Source of the DNA: CAYXWM01 sp964468805
GTDB taxonomy: Bacteria; Bacillota; Clostridia; Lachnospirales; WRBF01
Assembly (NCBI GenBank): GCA_964468805.1
Contig: CAYXWM010000001.1
Location: 1 to 64,000, forward strand
Reading direction: 5' to 3'
DNA: 64,000 nucleotides
Every line of letters begins with the position of its first letter. Position 1 is the first letter of the stretch. A model generated the notes under the pieces. That model saw nothing but the letters and a program-made list of their open reading frames with translations, searched no databases and was not told the origin of the DNA. Shown here one piece after another: positions 62,343 to 64,000 of this stretch. The translations under genes and the position numbers were made by a program.

Positions 62343-64000
62343 ATGTTGGAGATTCCAAACTTAGATAATCAAATGTTCCGGGAAATAGTGGATGGTGCAG
62401 TTAAAAAAATTCGGACAGTTTATCCGCAATGGACAGATTATAATGAACACGATCCGGGTATTACCATTCTTGAGCTTTTCGCGTGGCTCAAGGAAATGGA
62501 ACAGTATTATATAAACAGGATGACCGAAAGAAGCATAGAAAGTCTGCTTGCTTTGTTAAACTGCAGACCAAGACCGGCAGTTCCTTCAACAGCATCTGTC
62601 TTATTTAACACTTCCATTCAAACAGAAGTTTTTAAGGGACAAGCTTTTTACAGTGAGGGTGGTGTGGTTTTTGAATCATTGCAGAACGAAAAGATTGGAG
62701 ACGTATTTGTAGAAAATGTTCTGCTTAATTTGAAAGGTAAAACAGTGAATGTTCGGGAGGTTCAGCTAAGCGAAGGTATTGCTTTCGAAGCTTTTGAATA
62801 TGACGACACCAAAGAAAACAGCTTTCTTATAGGATTTTCTTTTGTCGGCGGTACCGGTTTGGAGTTTTATTTTAAATTATTAAATAATTACCCAATTAAA
62901 AGAAACCCATTTGAATCAGAAGCTTTTGCTGTCAGGCAACTTAGATGGGAATATGCAGTACAGTTAAATGACGGAATTACATACAAAGAATTAAAAGTAA
63001 TAAAAGATGAAACCGGCTCCCTTTCATTTTCGGGAAGTATAACCTTTGAGACACCTTTCGATTTTGGGAAAGTATCCGGTTTAGGCGGAGAAAGTAAATA
63101 TTGGATAAGATGTGTTTTAATAAAGCCGGGTTGTGAGGAGAGACCGGTAATCAGCAGAATATATGGCAGCAGGGTAAGGCTTATTCAAAGGGAAACCCTA
63201 TGCGAAAACAGAATTTTCCGCGTTGAGGCTACCGGTAAACCGGTTAATATTTGTTACGGATATGCTAAGGCTGATGACAATTTTCTGGTCTTTGAGAAAA
63301 AAGAAGATTTTTGGAGATTAGCTGATGTAAATTTTACTGTTGATTCAAGTGGATTAGCAACATTAAGTATACCCGGTTTGGTCTCAGACGAAATAATGGC
63401 GGTTAGGTTTAGCGGCGAAATATCCGGAAAATCGGTGTTGAGAATAAAGGGTTATCCGGGTCAGGCAAAGGCTGAATTTATAACTCGAGAGGGTCTTATG
63501 GACAGCGAATTGTCCATAATGGTAAAGAATGAATTTAATGCCTACGAAGTATGGAATTATAAAAAATACCTTGATGAAGCGGGGCCCTACGATAAGTGTT
63601 TTTCATACGATTGGGAACAGGGAGAAATCCTCTTTGGTGACAATGAGAACGGTGAAATGCCTCCGGATTCTGAAAACGACGTAATTGTAATTTCCTGCTA
63701 CGTAACGGGCGGTAAAAAAGGGATAGTTCCGGAAAACTCCATGTTGCCGTTAAGTTCCGGAAAAGACGGAACCATGATAAAACCTGAGATTATTTACTCC
63801 TCTTACGGTGTAAATAAGGAATCTGTTCACGATGCAAAACATAGATTTTCAGAAAAAGTTAAAAAATTAAGAAAAGCTGTAACTATGAATGACTATGAAA
63901 GAATTGCATTGGAAACGCCCGGAAGGAGAGTACTCTGTGCAAAGGCAATTCCTTGCTATGATGATTCAAACCCCGACAATTATTCCGAAACGGCGGTAAC
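62343..64000 (+). CDS. second baseplate J-like protein (Afp12-like), 5' part
   Basis: An open frame of 552 codons and one further base running off the window. MLEIPNLDNQMFREIVDGAV, QWTDYNEHDPGITILELFAW and EMEQYYINRMTERS are hallmarks of the putative baseplate assembly proteins placed after Afp11-type genes. The later part has the usual beta-rich insert and, near the window end, a second J-type segment (AVTMNDYERIALETPGRRVL). Start ATG has GGTGA 4-5 nt upstream, 84 bp after the previous gene. The locus clearly continues beyond the window (fibres, tape measure, terminal proteins expected). Confidence 0.92.
   Translation, partial: MLEIPNLDNQMFREIVDGAVKKIRTVYPQWTDYNEHDPGITILELFAWLKEMEQYYINRMTERSIESLLALLNCRPRPAVPSTASVLFNTSIQTEVFKGQAFYSEGGVVFESLQNEKIGDVFVENVLLNLKGKTVNVREVQLSEGIAFEAFEYDDTKENSFLIGFSFVGGTGLEFYFKLLNNYPIKRNPFESEAFAVRQLRWEYAVQLNDGITYKELKVIKDETGSLSFSGSITFETPFDFGKVSGLGGESKYWIRCVLIKPGCEERPVISRIYGSRVRLIQRETLCENRIFRVEATGKPVNICYGYAKADDNFLVFEKKEDFWRLADVNFTVDSSGLATLSIPGLVSDEIMAVRFSGEISGKSVLRIKGYPGQAKAEFITREGLMDSELSIMVKNEFNAYEVWNYKKYLDEAGPYDKCFSYDWEQGEILFGDNENGEMPPDSENDVIVISCYVTGGKKGIVPENSMLPLSSGKDGTMIKPEIIYSSYGVNKESVHDAKHRFSEKVKKLRKAVTMNDYERIALETPGRRVLCAKAIPCYDDSNPDNYSETAV

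Noticed and set aside
40579..64000. Locus as an ordinary prophage
   Set aside because: No capsid, portal, terminase, integrase or lysis gene seen; AAA+ ATPase and DUF4157 protein are eCIS markers.

Overview
The window is an AT-rich chromosomal segment from an endospore-forming, low-GC Gram-positive bacterium, most likely class Clostridia. The evidence is a complete gerA-type spore germination operon, strong AGGAGG-type ribosome binding sites with many TTG starts, SLH (S-layer) anchoring domains, a PPi-type phosphofructokinase, the DapL route to diaminopimelate/lysine, and GSI-type glutamine synthetase. No tRNA, rRNA or CRISPR array was seen.

Left part (1 to about 27.9 kb), core genome: the 3' end of clpP, clpX, a small lipoprotein, an orphan LytTR response regulator with a decayed kinase scrap behind it, a GNAT acetyltransferase, glnA, dapF-dapL, a TrkH/KtrB potassium transporter, asnB, gerAA-gerAB-gerAC, pfp, a phosphoglucomutase, a small membrane protein, a marR-plus-heterodimeric ABC exporter operon, an alpha/beta hydrolase and an XRE-type membrane regulator. 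Most units end in clear intrinsic terminators. Two families of short inverted-repeat (MITE-like) elements are scattered in the gaps: about 104 bp, three copies; and 140 bp, two copies.

Middle part (about 28 to 40 kb), accessory: a gene-poor stretch with broken coding scraps, a 1,910-residue secreted papain-like protease with beta-rich repeats, Big2-like domains and three SLH domains, a serine-recombinase remnant, a rifampin ADP-ribosyltransferase (arr), two envelope/membrane proteins and a 503-residue HTH protein with a perfect consensus promoter, divergent from the next block.

Right part (40.6 to 64 kb, running off the end): a phage-tail-like extracellular contractile injection system (eCIS). 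The order is DUF4157 putative cargo with a HET-C/zinc-phospholipase-like C-terminal region, two unknown proteins, a YbjN/chaperone-like protein, a double AAA+ ATPase, sheath, tube, a tail-assembly-chaperone-like gene, a second tube-like protein, a giant 1,613-residue Asn/Lys/Ser-rich repeat protein, LysM baseplate protein, hub, spike, gp25, baseplate J and a second baseplate J-like protein (cut by the window end). The cargo and its probable handling proteins lie 5' of the particle genes; the AAA+ ATPase joins the two halves.

The most striking observation is in the tail-assembly-chaperone-like gene at 49899. Its reading frame ends at 50267, but a -1 frame without any usual start codon continues to 50452 and encodes a segment resembling phage P2 GpE'. 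At the overlap sits a T TTT TTG slippery heptamer (50252-50258), preceded 8 nt upstream by an SD-like GAGGTG. This looks like a programmed -1 frameshift of the phage tail G/GT or E/E+E' type operating inside an eCIS locus. The giant repeat protein, the cargo module and the regulatory leader structures (hairpins and a 7-bp tandem repeat around the sheath and tube genes) are the other points worth following.
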